Made by a program: the position numbers and the translations under genes. 64,000 bases of DNA. It comes from Ilyomonas sp965214235. GTDB lineage: Bacteria > Bacteroidota > Bacteroidia > Chitinophagales > Chitinophagaceae. The notes beneath the pieces are model-generated. The model searched no databases and was not told the DNA's origin. It saw only the letters and a program-made list of their open reading frames with translations. Where the stretch lies: assembly GCA_965214235.1 (NCBI GenBank), contig CBDCBH010000002.1, forward strand, positions 496,001 through 560,000, read 5' to 3'. Position 1 is the first letter of the stretch, and every line of letters begins with the position of its first letter. This document shows positions 6,994 to 17,406 of this stretch, one piece after another.

Positions 6994-9900
6994 TTATTTA
7001 CTGATGATAAGATGGGATTTGAACAGCAGGACGCCCTTGGAGTCGGTGAGGCGCACTTCATAGCTGCCCTGCGCCAGCGCAGCTCCCAGCGGCAGCTCTT
7101 CCGTCTGCTCTTCTGTGCCCGCCGCCACCGTTATCTTCTTTTGCATCACGCTCTGTCCTCCTTCACTGTACACGCCTGCTAAGTAAGCTCCTTCCTTCAG
7201 ATGGCTGAGGGTAAGGGTTGTCCTGCCTTCCCTGCGGCTCACCGGGTTGGGATACAGGGTAATAAGCGTTTTTCCGCTGCCGTCTTCTCCCCATACCGCT
7301 TTGGCTGTATTGGAGTACGTTACCCTGCCGTCCGCCGCTTCTACCCGGATGCGGTAGAGGTTACTGCCCCTGTGAGGCTGCGCATCAAAGCCTGCATAAT
7401 CGCTCAGGGCTACGCCTGTAAGGTTCTTCGCCTTCTGCTCTGCAATAACGGTAAAAGTGGCTCCCCCATCCGTGGAGCGTTCTACCACGTACTGCCTGAT
7501 GTTCTCTTCGTTCTGTACCGTCCAGCTTATCGCTACACCGCTGTTTTGCAGCGCTGCTTTTACGCTTGTCAGCGTCAGCGGCAGCACCGTAGCCTCGCTC
7601 TGGAACACGATGCGGAAGCGGTGAAGGTCATACGAAGCGGCATCGCCTGTTACCGTAAAGGGGATCGTGCTTACTGAACCTGTCAGGCTTAGTTCCTCTC
7701 TTGTTTTCAGGTAGCTGTCTTCAAGATAAGCGTGCAGTCCCTGTGCCGCTGCAAGAGCGAACTGGTCTGCTTTCACCTGCAGCTGGTAAGGACGGGCGCT
7801 TACATTCCACAGCTTCAGCTGCACCGTATCGGTCTTTTGTACCGATGGACGGGCTTCCACGATCAAATCGGTGCTGTGGCTTTCTATGCCCAAGTTCTCG
7901 TTGAAGTTGATTTGCTTCGGCGCATCGTCTCCGTCTATTGCGGCAGAATAGGTCGGGTCAAAGCGCTCCATGATGCCATCGGCAAGCGTAGTCGTGCTGT
8001 CGCTACCCGCCAGGTTGAGGTTCACATAAAGCTTCTGCTCCGTGGAAGGACTGATCCGGTAAGGGTTCACTACTGCCGTAGAAGCCGATACTTTGGTGTT
8101 GTCGGTAATGACCAAGCTGCCGTTTGCACTGCTTGCCGGCTGTACAAAGAAGCCTTGTCCGCTGACAATATACTGTGCATTGCTGCTCGCAGCCGGGTTG
8201 CCGGTAAACGGTGAAGGCACAACCGTGTAGCTGCCGGCGCCATTGCCCTGTACCAGCGCAAAGGCTCCGTTGACACCGTTCTGGCTGTTCCATTCCACAA
8301 AGCGGTTCTGTATTACACTGCTGTTGGCATTCCATACTTTAGAAAAATCAATGGCTGACGCATACGGGTTGCCCACCAGTGTATAGGTGCTCGTTCCCGA
8401 TACGGGGGTGGTAGCCGTTCCCTGGTTGAGAGTGCCTGTTGCCCGCAGGGTAGTGATGCCGGCAGGATAGCCTGCGCTTTCTACCGAACGGTTGCCTCTT
8501 ACAAAGAGCATGTAAGCGGGCTGGGCGTTGATCTGCAGGGTTTTGATAGACGGATACGATGCCCAGCTGCTTCCGAGAGACGACGTGCTGCCGGCTATAT
8601 AGTAACGCAGTGATGAGTAGGTGTTGGCTACCTGCGGCCAGAAGTCGTAGCCGTTGCTGAAGGCATTGGACGCCGTGCCCTGCTGGTTGCCGGTGATGAG
8701 GGTGCCGTAAGTTGAGTTGCCAACTGTTGGCGTAGTCGTGTTGCTTACAAGCCCTTCCTGCCAGGCTCCATTAACAGTAGTGCCGGTTACAGGGGCGGTG
8801 ATCAGCCTCCAGGCTCTTCTGCCTGTTGAAAAGGCGGTAGAGCCGATATAGCGTTCCGCCGTTACGTTGGTGGCATTGAGGATAGTGCTTGCCATCGTGC
8901 CGATAGCGCCGGTGCCAAAGGTAACATCGGTGCCTGACGTATTGGTCGGGGCGACGCTTTTTACCGTTACGCTCTGCCCGCCGAAGTTTACCGCTCCCAA
9001 AGATGAGAAGGTAATGTTAGGCAGGATGGCCATCGTGCCGCCGGTGGCAATGGTGAAGCTCTTGCCTGAAGGCAGCTGGAAGTCCACATCCATATTGAGT
9101 GGTGTAGTTACCGTAATGGTGTTATAACCCTGGTTAGTACCTGAAGGGGCTGACGGTGCAGCCACAAAGGTGCCGTCACCGCGGTTGATCTGCCAGTTGC
9201 TGTTATCAGAGAAGTTGTGGCTCGCTGTAACGTTTACATAGTCAGGAGTGTACACCCTGAGCGCCTGCGTGGCAGAGTTCTGGCAGTGTGCCGAGGTGCC
9301 GTCCGTAACTGTATAGGTAATGGTGGGTGTGCCTGCGGCTACGCCGCTTACCAGTCCTGTATTGTCTACTGTTGCCAGTGCGCTGCTGCTCGTTGTCCAC
9401 GCTCCTGTAGCATTGGAAGGCGGGGTATCACTCAACTGCAGGGTAAGGCCTACTTGTACATAGCCTTTTCCGCCAGGTGTTATCGCTGAAACTATCGGCA
9501 ATGGGTTTATGGTAACTGTAGCCGTTTGGTTGGCTGCGCCTGTTGTGCCTGTACAGCTGCTGTTATGCACATTGGTAATAGTATACGTATACGTGCCACT
9601 GTTGGTGGGCGTGTTGAACTGGTAGCTGCCGCCTGTTAAGGTTACCGTCTGCGGACTACCGCCGTTGGTCGTATACGTTACACTGCTGCCTCCTGTACCC
9701 ACGATCGTTACTTGGGCTCCTGTGCCTGCACACAAGGTTGAGGAAGAGGCAGTAAGTGTGGCGGTAGGGGTAACATTCACTGTTACCGCACCGGATACAG
9801 TGCTGGTAACACTGGCTGGTGAACAGCTGCCGCTTACTACTACATAATAGTAGGTAGTGCCTGCTGTTGCGGTGGATGGTGTATAAGAACTCGCCGTTGC

Positions 9901-12900
9901 ACCGCTGATGAGTGTGCCGCCGCTATTGCTGTTCGTTGTATTGCTATACCACTGGTAAGAGAGGTTTGTACCTACAGCCCCTATGCTTAATGCCGTTGCC
10001 GTACTGTTCTGACACAGCGTTTGCCCTGATGTTGACGGATTGCCTGTAATGGCTGTGGATGGAGTAACCACCACCGGTGCTACCGAAGAGGTAACACTGG
10101 TTGGCGTACAGCTACCGCTTACCACTACATAATAGTAAGTAGTGCCTGCTGTTGCGGTGGGTGGTGTATAAGAGGATGCCGTTGCGCCGCTGATAAGTGT
10201 GCCGCTGCTGTTGCTGTTAGTCGTATTGCTATACCACTGGTAAGAGAGGCTTCCTCCCACTGCGGTTACACTGATAGCCGTGGCTGGCGTGGTCTGACAT
10301 ATCGTTTGACCTGACGTGTTCACGTTGCTCGTAATAGAGGTAGGCGGGTTCACTATCACCTGAGCGGTAGCAGAAGTCGCACTGCCGCAATCTCCGCCTG
10401 CAACAACATAATAATACAGAGTGCCTGCTGTGGTTGTAGAAGGGATGTAGGTTTTGCCGGTAGCATTTGTGATAGCCGTACCGCCTGTATTGTTATTGGT
10501 CGTGTTGCTGTACCACTGGTAGGCAATACCTGAACCGCTTACAGTTACGCTTAAAGCAGTAGCTGTACTGTTCTGGCAATAGGTTGCACCAACAGGCTGA
10601 CCCGTGATTTGAGTAGAACTAACACTAATCTTGCCTGAAACAGTACTCGTTATTGTTCCACAGCCACCGCTTACCACTACATAATAATAGTAACTTCCTG
10701 AAGCAGTTGTTGGTATTGTGTAAACTGATGCTGTTGCACTAATTATTATTGTACCGCCACTGTTACTGTTTACAGCATTATAATACCATTGGTATGCAAG
10801 GTTCAGTCCTGTTGCACCAACAGATAAGGTGTAATTGTTACTGTTTATACATAAGTTTTGATCGGTTGTATTGGGCTGTGCCGTAATTATTGTAGCGGGG
10901 TTCACGGCTATTGTATCGTTTCCAATAGAAGAGCATCCATATCCGTTCGTAATGGTTGCTGTATAGTTATTATTAATGGCGGCGGCAGTTGTATTTGTCT
11001 GTTTGAAATATACAATTGAAATAGGAGTAGTAGGTGTATATGCAATTGAAGTTGCTGCATCTGTGTATAAATTAGCAGCTGGTGCCCAAACAGAAGGAAC
11101 GCTGTATGTAATGGTAATAGACCAGCCTGTGATAGTACCTACATCGGCATTGCCGGTAACATTCATATCCCGTGCAAAAAGTGACCAGGTTCCATTGGGT
11201 ATGCTATATAACTCTGCAAAATTTGTGGCTTTTGCAGAAGTCTGATAACCACTAATTAATGTTGCGCCACCCGTTCCGGCATCCGGCGCATAAGTTCCGG
11301 TAAAAGGCGGCGTGTTGCCGTTTAGTTTTATTGTATCTGAAGAAGTGCTGTTGATTGTGGTATTTATAAAATTTTGACCGCTTCCTCCGTCTCTATTAAC
11401 TAAATTTAAAACAACATCATTAGGAGCATGTAAGCCTATATTCAAATGCCCGTCATAAGTATGGTTGATATTGAAAGTAACAGACATTCCGGTTACCGTA
11501 GCATTAGCGGGTATTCCTGAAACTGTTAATAAACTTGAATCACCTTCCGCTTTATTATCCGGAATAGTAACTGATATAGTACCTGAACTAACTGTTGTAG
11601 AAATAGATGCACTTGCAGCAGATGATAAGCTAACAGTAGTTCCGCTGCATACTGCTCCTTTAGGTGAAGGTGTAACCGTAACAGGTGCAGGCAAGGGATT
11701 CACTGTTATAACAGAAGTGGCTGTATTAATGCATCCAGTAGATGTTGATGTTCCCGTTACGGTATAAGTAGTATTTGCTGTTACTGTTGCCGTTACAATG
11801 CTTCCTGTTGTGGCTGAAAGTCCTGCGCCAGGCGACCAAACGTAAGTATCCGCTCCAGATGCAGTTAATGTATCTGGTGTTCCAGAACATACTGTAGATG
11901 TTGCAGGATTGATTATTACAGGCGGAATATATACTGAAACAGAACCTGTTGGATCGGTAGTGGTTGGTGTATAAGTAGTAGCTGTGCTGCCCGAAGTAAC
12001 TGTAACGCTATTAAACTGTGCATCTAATGAACCGGTTGCAGTTGACTTTAAATTATAAACCAGCCAAAAATAATTAGTGCCGGTTGAAAGTGTTAGAGTT
12101 GTGCCGGGTGTAACCGTATTGTTGCCGGTGGTTAAAGCCGTAGCACCATTTACCGGAGTGGTGGTGCTAAATGTGCTATTGGTGCCAGTGTAGTACACCT
12201 GATAACTACCAACGCTGTTAGCTAATGAAGTAGTGCCATTAGGATTGATAATTAAATTGGTTAGTGTAAGCGGTAATGCACTATTGGCTGTAACTACCTG
12301 TATCCCGATGATTTGAACATTTTGCGCTCCCTGACAAGCATTAGCAGAAGTTTGTATAGCGGTGCTGCTGCTATAAGTCATGATGGGAACAGGTTTGCCA
12401 TCAAATTCATCGGCTCCGATGTCAGGAGCAGTAGCGCCTCCGTTTATTGAACCGGTTGGTCCGGGGCGCGTTTGACCATCTATATCTGTTGTGATATTGG
12501 TAACTGAAACCGGAGCGCCTGATGACTCTAGTTCTGTATAAGTTCCATTGGGTATATGCAAATCGGTAGGTGAAGTAAAAGGAGGGTTTTCATTTCTTGA
12601 ACTGGCATCTTTGCCGGTAGCCTGTTTCCAGTTTGCTAAACTGGCCTGGTCAGCATTATAATAACCAATAAAATTATTAGTGCCGGAAGCAACATACAAA
12701 TCATTATAGTCGGAAGTATATGTACCGGAGTTATAATAAAACGCATATCGTTTTGATGTTGTTGAGGTAGTAGTGCTGGTGTTTGAAAAAATATTATTTT
12801 TTACAACTGTTGTTCCCGAATTTGTAGTAACATAGAAAGCAGCGCATATAGCATTGGTATTGTTTGCCGCAAGGCTCACCGAGTTTTGATAAACATTTGC

Positions 12901-14574
12901 GGTGCCTATGGTGTTGCCAACATTAATTGCAATACCATTCATCACAGGAGTTGTAATTAATGTTGGAGTAGAACCAATTGAATGTGTGAGCGAATAAACG
13001 AAATTGTTATAAATCGTTGCTGTATTCCCACTGCTCACATCGGCTCTGATGCCCGTTACTGTTGCAGATAAGGAAGTGGCTGTGCTGGTGGTTGTAATGT
13101 CATGAACCTTGTTGTTATATACCGATGAACTGCCGATTGAAGTTTCAAGATAAATACCTATAGCTTTTGAATTACTTCCCGTAGTATATACATTGCTCAC
13201 CTCATTGTTATAAATCTTTATACTACTTTGATATGTAGCTCTTATACCAACAGCATAAGCTCCGGTTCCGGAACCTCCCAAATCATTTACAGTAGCAGGG
13301 TCGCCTATCGTATTAAAAGAGGTAGAGGATATAGTATTCCCAACTTCACAATTCAAATCAGGATTGGCTGAAGTCCATCCATGCAGGTTAACTCCACCAA
13401 AAGCATTTTTAATGGTAAGATTATAATATTTGTTGTTATTATTTGTATTGGCAGAGCCGTTGGATGGATTAAACAAAGCAACCTGATAAATACCAAAACT
13501 ATTATTTGTATTTGCTCTGTTTAATGTGATGCTTGTATTTTTAATGGTATTGTTTTGTGCTCCATTCGTTGTGGAAGCACTGGCAATGTAATATCCATAT
13601 TCAACGGCACGTCCCGAAGCTTCCGTTATATCAATTCCATCAAATGTTATGTAATCACCGCCGGATATGTTTATGCCAGCGTCTATTGTACTTGAACCGC
13701 CGGTTGGTTTAATTGCAGGATTGCTGCCTGAACCCGATTTTATAAATCCAATTGTATTTGTTGTAGTACCAAGTGCAAATATTGCGGGAGCATCCTCTGT
13801 GAAGGTTTGACCAGAGATTACATTGAAAGTAACTGAAGAGGAAACACCTTTAATGTTCAAATCGGTAATGGCATCACTGAAATTATTGTAATTGTTCCCA
13901 CCCGTGGCTAATGAGTTATTAATTATGTAAGCACTGCCCGACAAAGCGGTAGCTGATACAATGGCTAAACGGTCTATAAGCCAGCCATAGTAATTGATTG
14001 ACGTATTGGTTGTATAGGCAAAACGAACTTTAAAATTGGTGCTGGTTTTGAATGCCGATAAATCTATAATTTCCTGTTTCCAAAAAGCGCCTCCGGAATT
14101 TGTTCCAGGCGTTGAAGAGGCTACTGTAAACTGTGCTGACCAATCAGTATAACTTGATGCATCAAAACTAACAACACCATTTTTTAAACTGCCTTGCCCT
14201 AAATAAGCACTTGTTGGAAATGACGTCCAAGTAGTACCTCCATTAGTCGAATACTGTACATAGCCATAATCGGCTCCGGTTTCAGTAGCACAAATATGAT
14301 AGAATGAGAACTTTGGATTAGTTAAGCTCAACAAATTAATACCATTATTCATTGTTAAGGCGCCTTGTGCACTTGTAGACGAGGTTGTAAAAAGAACAGA
14401 ACTTGCACCCTGTTCATTGTAAGTGCTGTTTTGAGTTGCTGTATAACCAGATCCGGAAACTGAAAATTGGGTGAGTGGGAACGTTTCAAAGTTTTCATTA
14501 AACTGTTGTCCCAGCCCTTTGACACAAAATAAAGCCATTACAAAACAAAGTGTACTAAATTTTCTCATAAGCAT
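6994..14574 (-). CDS. giant secreted multi-domain repeat protein with T9SS sorting domain
   Basis: 2526 residues. Signal peptide at 1-22 (MLMRKFSTLCFVMALFCVKG). Then a jelly-roll/MAM-like region (about 23-205, starting FNENFETFP), a right-handed beta-helix with many N-rich YNN turns (about 218-680), a DIGADEFDG hinge, an Ig/PKD-like domain, a proprotein-convertase P-type beta domain (about 990-1157, including NHTYDGHLNIGLHAPNDVVLNL and GTWSLFARD), four tandem Ig-like repeats (about 1225-1600), a BIG2-like stretch (GLVSGVAAGTPTITYTVTD), and a long C-terminal region. It ends with a type IX secretion domain (LYPNPVSRREGRTTLTLSHL ... KSHLIISK). It is probably exported by the T9SS and anchored to the surface as an adhesin or matrix protein. 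No catalytic site is recognised. The 3' half of the gene is much richer in GC than the 5' half. Confidence 0.85.
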   Translation of the reverse strand: MLMRKFSTLCFVMALFCVKGLGQQFNENFETFPLTQFSVSGSGYTATQNSTYNEQGASSVLFTTSSTSAQGALTMNNGINLLSLTNPKFSFYHICATETGADYGYVQYSTNGGTTWTSFPTSAYLGQGSLKNGVVSFDASSYTDWSAQFTVASSTPGTNSGGAFWKQEIIDLSAFKTSTNFKVRFAYTTNTSINYYGWLIDRLAIVSATALSGSAYIINNSLATGGNNYNNFSDAITDLNIKGVSSSVTFNVISGQTFTEDAPAIFALGTTTNTIGFIKSGSGSNPAIKPTGGSSTIDAGINISGGDYITFDGIDITEASGRAVEYGYYIASASTTNGAQNNTIKNTSITLNRANTNNSFGIYQVALFNPSNGSANTNNNNKYYNLTIKNAFGGVNLHGWTSANPDLNCEVGNTISSTSFNTIGDPATVNDLGGSGTGAYAVGIRATYQSSIKIYNNEVSNVYTTGSNSKAIGIYLETSIGSSSVYNNKVHDITTTSTATSLSATVTGIRADVSSGNTATIYNNFVYSLTHSIGSTPTLITTPVMNGIAINVGNTIGTANVYQNSVSLAANNTNAICAAFYVTTNSGTTVVKNNIFSNTSTTTSTTSKRYAFYYNSGTYTSDYNDLYVASGTNNFIGYYNADQASLANWKQATGKDASSRNENPPFTSPTDLHIPNGTYTELESSGAPVSVTNITTDIDGQTRPGPTGSINGGATAPDIGADEFDGKPVPIMTYSSSTAIQTSANACQGAQNVQIIGIQVVTANSALPLTLTNLIINPNGTTSLANSVGSYQVYYTGTNSTFSTTTPVNGATALTTGNNTVTPGTTLTLSTGTNYFWLVYNLKSTATGSLDAQFNSVTVTSGSTATTYTPTTTDPTGSVSVYIPPVIINPATSTVCSGTPDTLTASGADTYVWSPGAGLSATTGSIVTATVTANTTYTVTGTSTSTGCINTATSVITVNPLPAPVTVTPSPKGAVCSGTTVSLSSAASASISTTVSSGTISVTIPDNKAEGDSSLLTVSGIPANATVTGMSVTFNINHTYDGHLNIGLHAPNDVVLNLVNRDGGSGQNFINTTINSTSSDTIKLNGNTPPFTGTYAPDAGTGGATLISGYQTSAKATNFAELYSIPNGTWSLFARDMNVTGNADVGTITGWSITITYSVPSVWAPAANLYTDAATSIAYTPTTPISIVYFKQTNTTAAAINNNYTATITNGYGCSSIGNDTIAVNPATIITAQPNTTDQNLCINSNNYTLSVGATGLNLAYQWYYNAVNSNSGGTIIISATASVYTIPTTASGSYYYYVVVSGGCGTITSTVSGKISVSSTQITGQPVGATYCQNSTATALSVTVSGSGIAYQWYSNTTNNNTGGTAITNATGKTYIPSTTTAGTLYYYVVAGGDCGSATSATAQVIVNPPTSITSNVNTSGQTICQTTPATAISVTAVGGSLSYQWYSNTTNSNSSGTLISGATASSYTPPTATAGTTYYYVVVSGSCTPTSVTSSVAPVVVTPSTAITGNPSTSGQTLCQNSTATALSIGAVGTNLSYQWYSNTTNSNSGGTLISGATASSYTPSTATAGTTYYYVVVSGSCSPASVTSTVSGAVTVNVTPTATLTASSSTLCAGTGAQVTIVGTGGSSVTYTTNGGSPQTVTLTGGSYQFNTPTNSGTYTYTITNVHNSSCTGTTGAANQTATVTINPLPIVSAITPGGKGYVQVGLTLQLSDTPPSNATGAWTTSSSALATVDNTGLVSGVAAGTPTITYTVTDGTSAHCQNSATQALRVYTPDYVNVTASHNFSDNSNWQINRGDGTFVAAPSAPSGTNQGYNTITVTTPLNMDVDFQLPSGKSFTIATGGTMAILPNITFSSLGAVNFGGQSVTVKSVAPTNTSGTDVTFGTGAIGTMASTILNATNVTAERYIGSTAFSTGRRAWRLITAPVTGTTVNGAWQEGLVSNTTTPTVGNSTYGTLITGNQQGTASNAFSNGYDFWPQVANTYSSLRYYIAGSTSSLGSSWASYPSIKTLQINAQPAYMLFVRGNRSVESAGYPAGITTLRATGTLNQGTATTPVSGTSTYTLVGNPYASAIDFSKVWNANSSVIQNRFVEWNSQNGVNGAFALVQGNGAGSYTVVPSPFTGNPAASSNAQYIVSGQGFFVQPASSANGSLVITDNTKVSASTAVVNPYRISPSTEQKLYVNLNLAGSDSTTTLADGIMERFDPTYSAAIDGDDAPKQINFNENLGIESHSTDLIVEARPSVQKTDTVQLKLWNVSARPYQLQVKADQFALAAAQGLHAYLEDSYLKTREELSLTGSVSTIPFTVTGDAASYDLHRFRIVFQSEATVLPLTLTSVKAALQNSGVAISWTVQNEENIRQYVVERSTDGGATFTVIAEQKAKNLTGVALSDYAGFDAQPHRGSNLYRIRVEAADGRVTYSNTAKAVWGEDGSGKTLITLYPNPVSRREGRTTLTLSHLKEGAYLAGVYSEGGQSVMQKKITVAAGTEEQTEELPLGAALAQGSYEVRLTDSKGVLLFKSHLIISK
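9775..10905 (-). repeat. four tandem ~282-bp Ig-like repeats inside the giant gene
   Basis: Four units of about 94 codons, each with CQN-type, YQWYSNTTNSNSGGT and YYYVVVSGSC landmarks. The two 3'-most units (for example 9865-9965 and 10147-10247) are almost identical at DNA level, while the 5'-most unit near 10620-10900 has diverged and is visibly AT-richer. Such repeats can expand or contract by recombination. Confidence 0.8.
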
Positions 14575-15635
14575 GATGTTTACTATGCAGGTGTATTAAA
14601 AAGATTTTATTTATAAAAAACAGTTACTCGATTGAAGGCTCAAAAAATAGCTAACAAAGCCATTTTATATGGCTGCGTGGCCGTCTCAACAAATGAGAGG
14701 AAAGAATTGGAAAAAAGAAAACTGAATTTTGTAGAAGTGGTGTTAATAGTGCCGGAACACTTTTAGTATGTAGGTGTTTTCTCATTATTAGTCTGGTATA
14801 TTTTCTGGTTTGTTTTCTCTCAAACATTTTTATGAGAGGTTTATTTAGATATTCTAATAATAAAGCAATTTAATAATTTGCTTTATTTAGTTGAATACGA
14901 TACCAGATTCGCTTATGGCAGATTCGACGAGGTAAAAATAAGGTAACAAACTATAAAAATGATATTCTGAGCTAAGTAAAATTAAAAAATGATTAAATAT
15001 TTTTGTAAGAAGCCGTTTTCATTTCTATGGTAAAGAAACCATCAGGAGGAAAAGAAAAGAGTTACACAAAGGATTTTTTATTTTTCTTAGTATAAATATG
15101 TGTACTCTTTTGTTCAGGCAATTCATAATAAACAGTCTTTTAAAATAAACTATAAAAAGAAATGAACAAATAATAACATCGGTAAAATTGCGCACACAAA
15201 ATTGCAAATAGTCCGCATATAGCATTGATTAGGTTTTAAAGGATGTTATATGAAACATCTCACGACTATATGCTTTGTTGTATTATAGGCTTTGTACAAA
15301 GTTAAAGAAGCGCCAGAATTTATTTCAGAGGGCTTGATGTAATGGAAGAGGTTTTGCAAATCTATTTAGATTAGTAAAAGGCACGAATATATTGTTCCGG
15401 GGCTTTGACAAAATCTTGATAAAGCAAATAGCGATACTTGCCGCCGTTTAAGTAGCTGTTGTCGGTTTATTGTTTATAAGTTCTTTTATATGGTCTTTTT
15501 ACGGGCATTTAATTTACAATACTATTACTTAAAAGTTTCTGCCAACGGGAGTTTGTGAAAAAACTCTGCGATAAATATACACATATGTTAGTATTTTGAG
15601 AGAAGGGCGGGTGTATAATTTAAGTAAATTACTAC
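14575..15635. other. 1.06-kb AT-rich gap without a recognisable gene
   Basis: It separates the start of the giant gene from the IS1182-type transposase. Only short, unconvincing open frames occur. A small hairpin (GAGTTT-GTGA-AAAACTC) lies near 15549-15565. It must hold the promoter of the giant gene (leftward) and the left end of the IS1182-type element, neither of which I could place. Confidence 0.5.
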
Positions 15636-17222
15636 ATGCAATTTATTGAGGGTACCGATCGCGATCAAACCTATTTTGCCACGTTGAACGACCAGGTAAG
15701 CAGGGATAACCCCGTTCGGCTTATAGATGCTTTTATAGATAAACTGGAGTTGCAAAAATTGGGTTTTAGCAACACAGTACACAAGAGCGAAGGGCGTCCC
15801 CCTTATGCGCCTGCCGTACTTTTAAAATTATACTTGTACGGCTACCTCAACAAAATACGCAGTAGTCGTAAACTGGAAAAAGAATGCAGCCGCAACATAG
15901 AACTGCAGTGGCTGCTGCAAAACCGTGTACCTAATTACCACACCATTGCAGACTTCAGAAAACTACATGCAGTGCCTTTGCGATCTATGTTCAGGTTATA
16001 CGTCCAGTTTCTGGGTGAGGCAGGCCTGCTGGGCAAAACAACCATCGGTATAGACGGCAGTAAGTTTAAAGCTGTGAACAGTAAAAAGAATAATTACAAT
16101 CAAAAAAAGATAGATAAGCATCGGCAGTTTATAGAAGACAAAACCGCCGGGTATATACAGGAACTTGATGAACTGGACCGGCAGGAAAACACGACATATG
16201 ATGATCTTCAACTGAAGAAAGAAAAGATAACCGAAGGGCTTGCCAAACTAAAAGAACGCACCATTAAATACGATACCCTCCAACAGCAATTAGATGCTAC
16301 TAACGACAAGCAAATCAGTACTAATGACCGCGACAGCCGCAGCATACTTATCACAAAAAGCATTGTAGAAGTAGCCTGTAATACACAGAATGTTGTTGAT
16401 GATAAACACAACCTGGTGGTGCATACACAAGCCACCAATACCAACGATGGCAAGGCTTTGCACCAGGCAGCAACACAAGCTAAAGAAAACCTGCAATTAC
16501 AGAAAGAAGAGAGCCTGATGGTACTGGCGGATAAAGGTTATCATACCGGTGCTGAACTTCATGAGTGCCAGCAAGACAACATGATCACCCATGTGGCATA
16601 TAAAGAACAACCCTCCGTAAAGCATATTGAAAACGAGTTCTTAGCGGAAAGCTTTGACTATGATAAAGCAGCAGATACGTATACGTGTCCTGCCGGTGCA
16701 ACCCTAACTACTTTGGGCACATGGCACAAGAAAAAAGGAGAAGTGGGTGAAACAGGTTACCGCTTTAAAACCTATCGCACCGATGCCTGCAAAACATGTC
16801 AGTTAAGAAGCCAGTGTACCAAATTACCCAAACGTATTATCCAGCGAAGCGAGTACCAGGATGCAGTGGACATCAATGACAACAACATCAAACAAAATCC
16901 ACATTACTATAAGCGACGACAGGCCATTTGCGAGCATCCGTTTGGCAGCATAAAACGGCATTGGGGCTACACGCACACTTTACTAAAGGGGTTGCAAAAA
17001 GTGAATGGGGAGATGAACATCATCATGTTTTGCTACAACTTCATGCGCACCCAAAACATCCTCGGCTTCGATAAAATGTTAGAAACAATTAATAATTGGA
17101 AACCAGATTACCAAAAGGTAATTTGTATTTTAATAACTGCATTTAATAAAGCCATAGTAAGCCGAAATAAGCTCTTTTATTTTTTCCTTACATACGCCAG
17201 ATCTTTTTTAAAGGCTGCTTAA
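15636..17222 (+). CDS. IS1182-family transposase
   Basis: 528 residues. The N-terminal DUF772-type domain (MQFIEGTDRDQTYF ... GRPPYAPAVLLKLYLYGYLNKIRSSRKLEKEC) is followed by a DDE core with GIDGSKFKAVNSKKNNY, a long charged coiled coil (about 150-225), MVLADKGYHTGAEL, and the C-terminal catalytic Glu region CEHPFGSIKRHWGYTHTLLKGL. A Cys cluster (CPAG, CKTCQLRSQC) precedes the last motif, as usual in the family. The frame is complete. I could not identify its inverted repeats, so only the gene is annotated. Confidence 0.9.
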   Translation: MQFIEGTDRDQTYFATLNDQVSRDNPVRLIDAFIDKLELQKLGFSNTVHKSEGRPPYAPAVLLKLYLYGYLNKIRSSRKLEKECSRNIELQWLLQNRVPNYHTIADFRKLHAVPLRSMFRLYVQFLGEAGLLGKTTIGIDGSKFKAVNSKKNNYNQKKIDKHRQFIEDKTAGYIQELDELDRQENTTYDDLQLKKEKITEGLAKLKERTIKYDTLQQQLDATNDKQISTNDRDSRSILITKSIVEVACNTQNVVDDKHNLVVHTQATNTNDGKALHQAATQAKENLQLQKEESLMVLADKGYHTGAELHECQQDNMITHVAYKEQPSVKHIENEFLAESFDYDKAADTYTCPAGATLTTLGTWHKKKGEVGETGYRFKTYRTDACKTCQLRSQCTKLPKRIIQRSEYQDAVDINDNNIKQNPHYYKRRQAICEHPFGSIKRHWGYTHTLLKGLQKVNGEMNIIMFCYNFMRTQNILGFDKMLETINNWKPDYQKVICILITAFNKAIVSRNKLFYFFLTYARSFLKAA

Positions 17223-17406
17223 ATCAACGTCTACAATACCTGTAAATACCGGCTAAACTGACCCCCTTCGGCCATTTCAAATTGACCCCCTAAAAAACGA
17301 TTTCAAAAAGGTCGCGAAAAAGGCCTGCTAAAGAGGTACTTAAAAAAGAGGTAAAGAACTGTTGTTTGGTAGCATAAAAATAGTGATTAATTTTTGCCCG
17401 TTAGTT

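Noticed and set aside
15025..15225. 66-residue leftward open frame in the gap before the IS1182 transposase
   Set aside because: AT-driven, no ribosome site, no recognisable pattern.
15250..15635. Left terminal repeat of the IS1182-type element
   Set aside because: TATAGGCTTTGTAC near 15285 weakly resembles an inverted sequence right of the transposase, but the match is short and not at a consistent distance.
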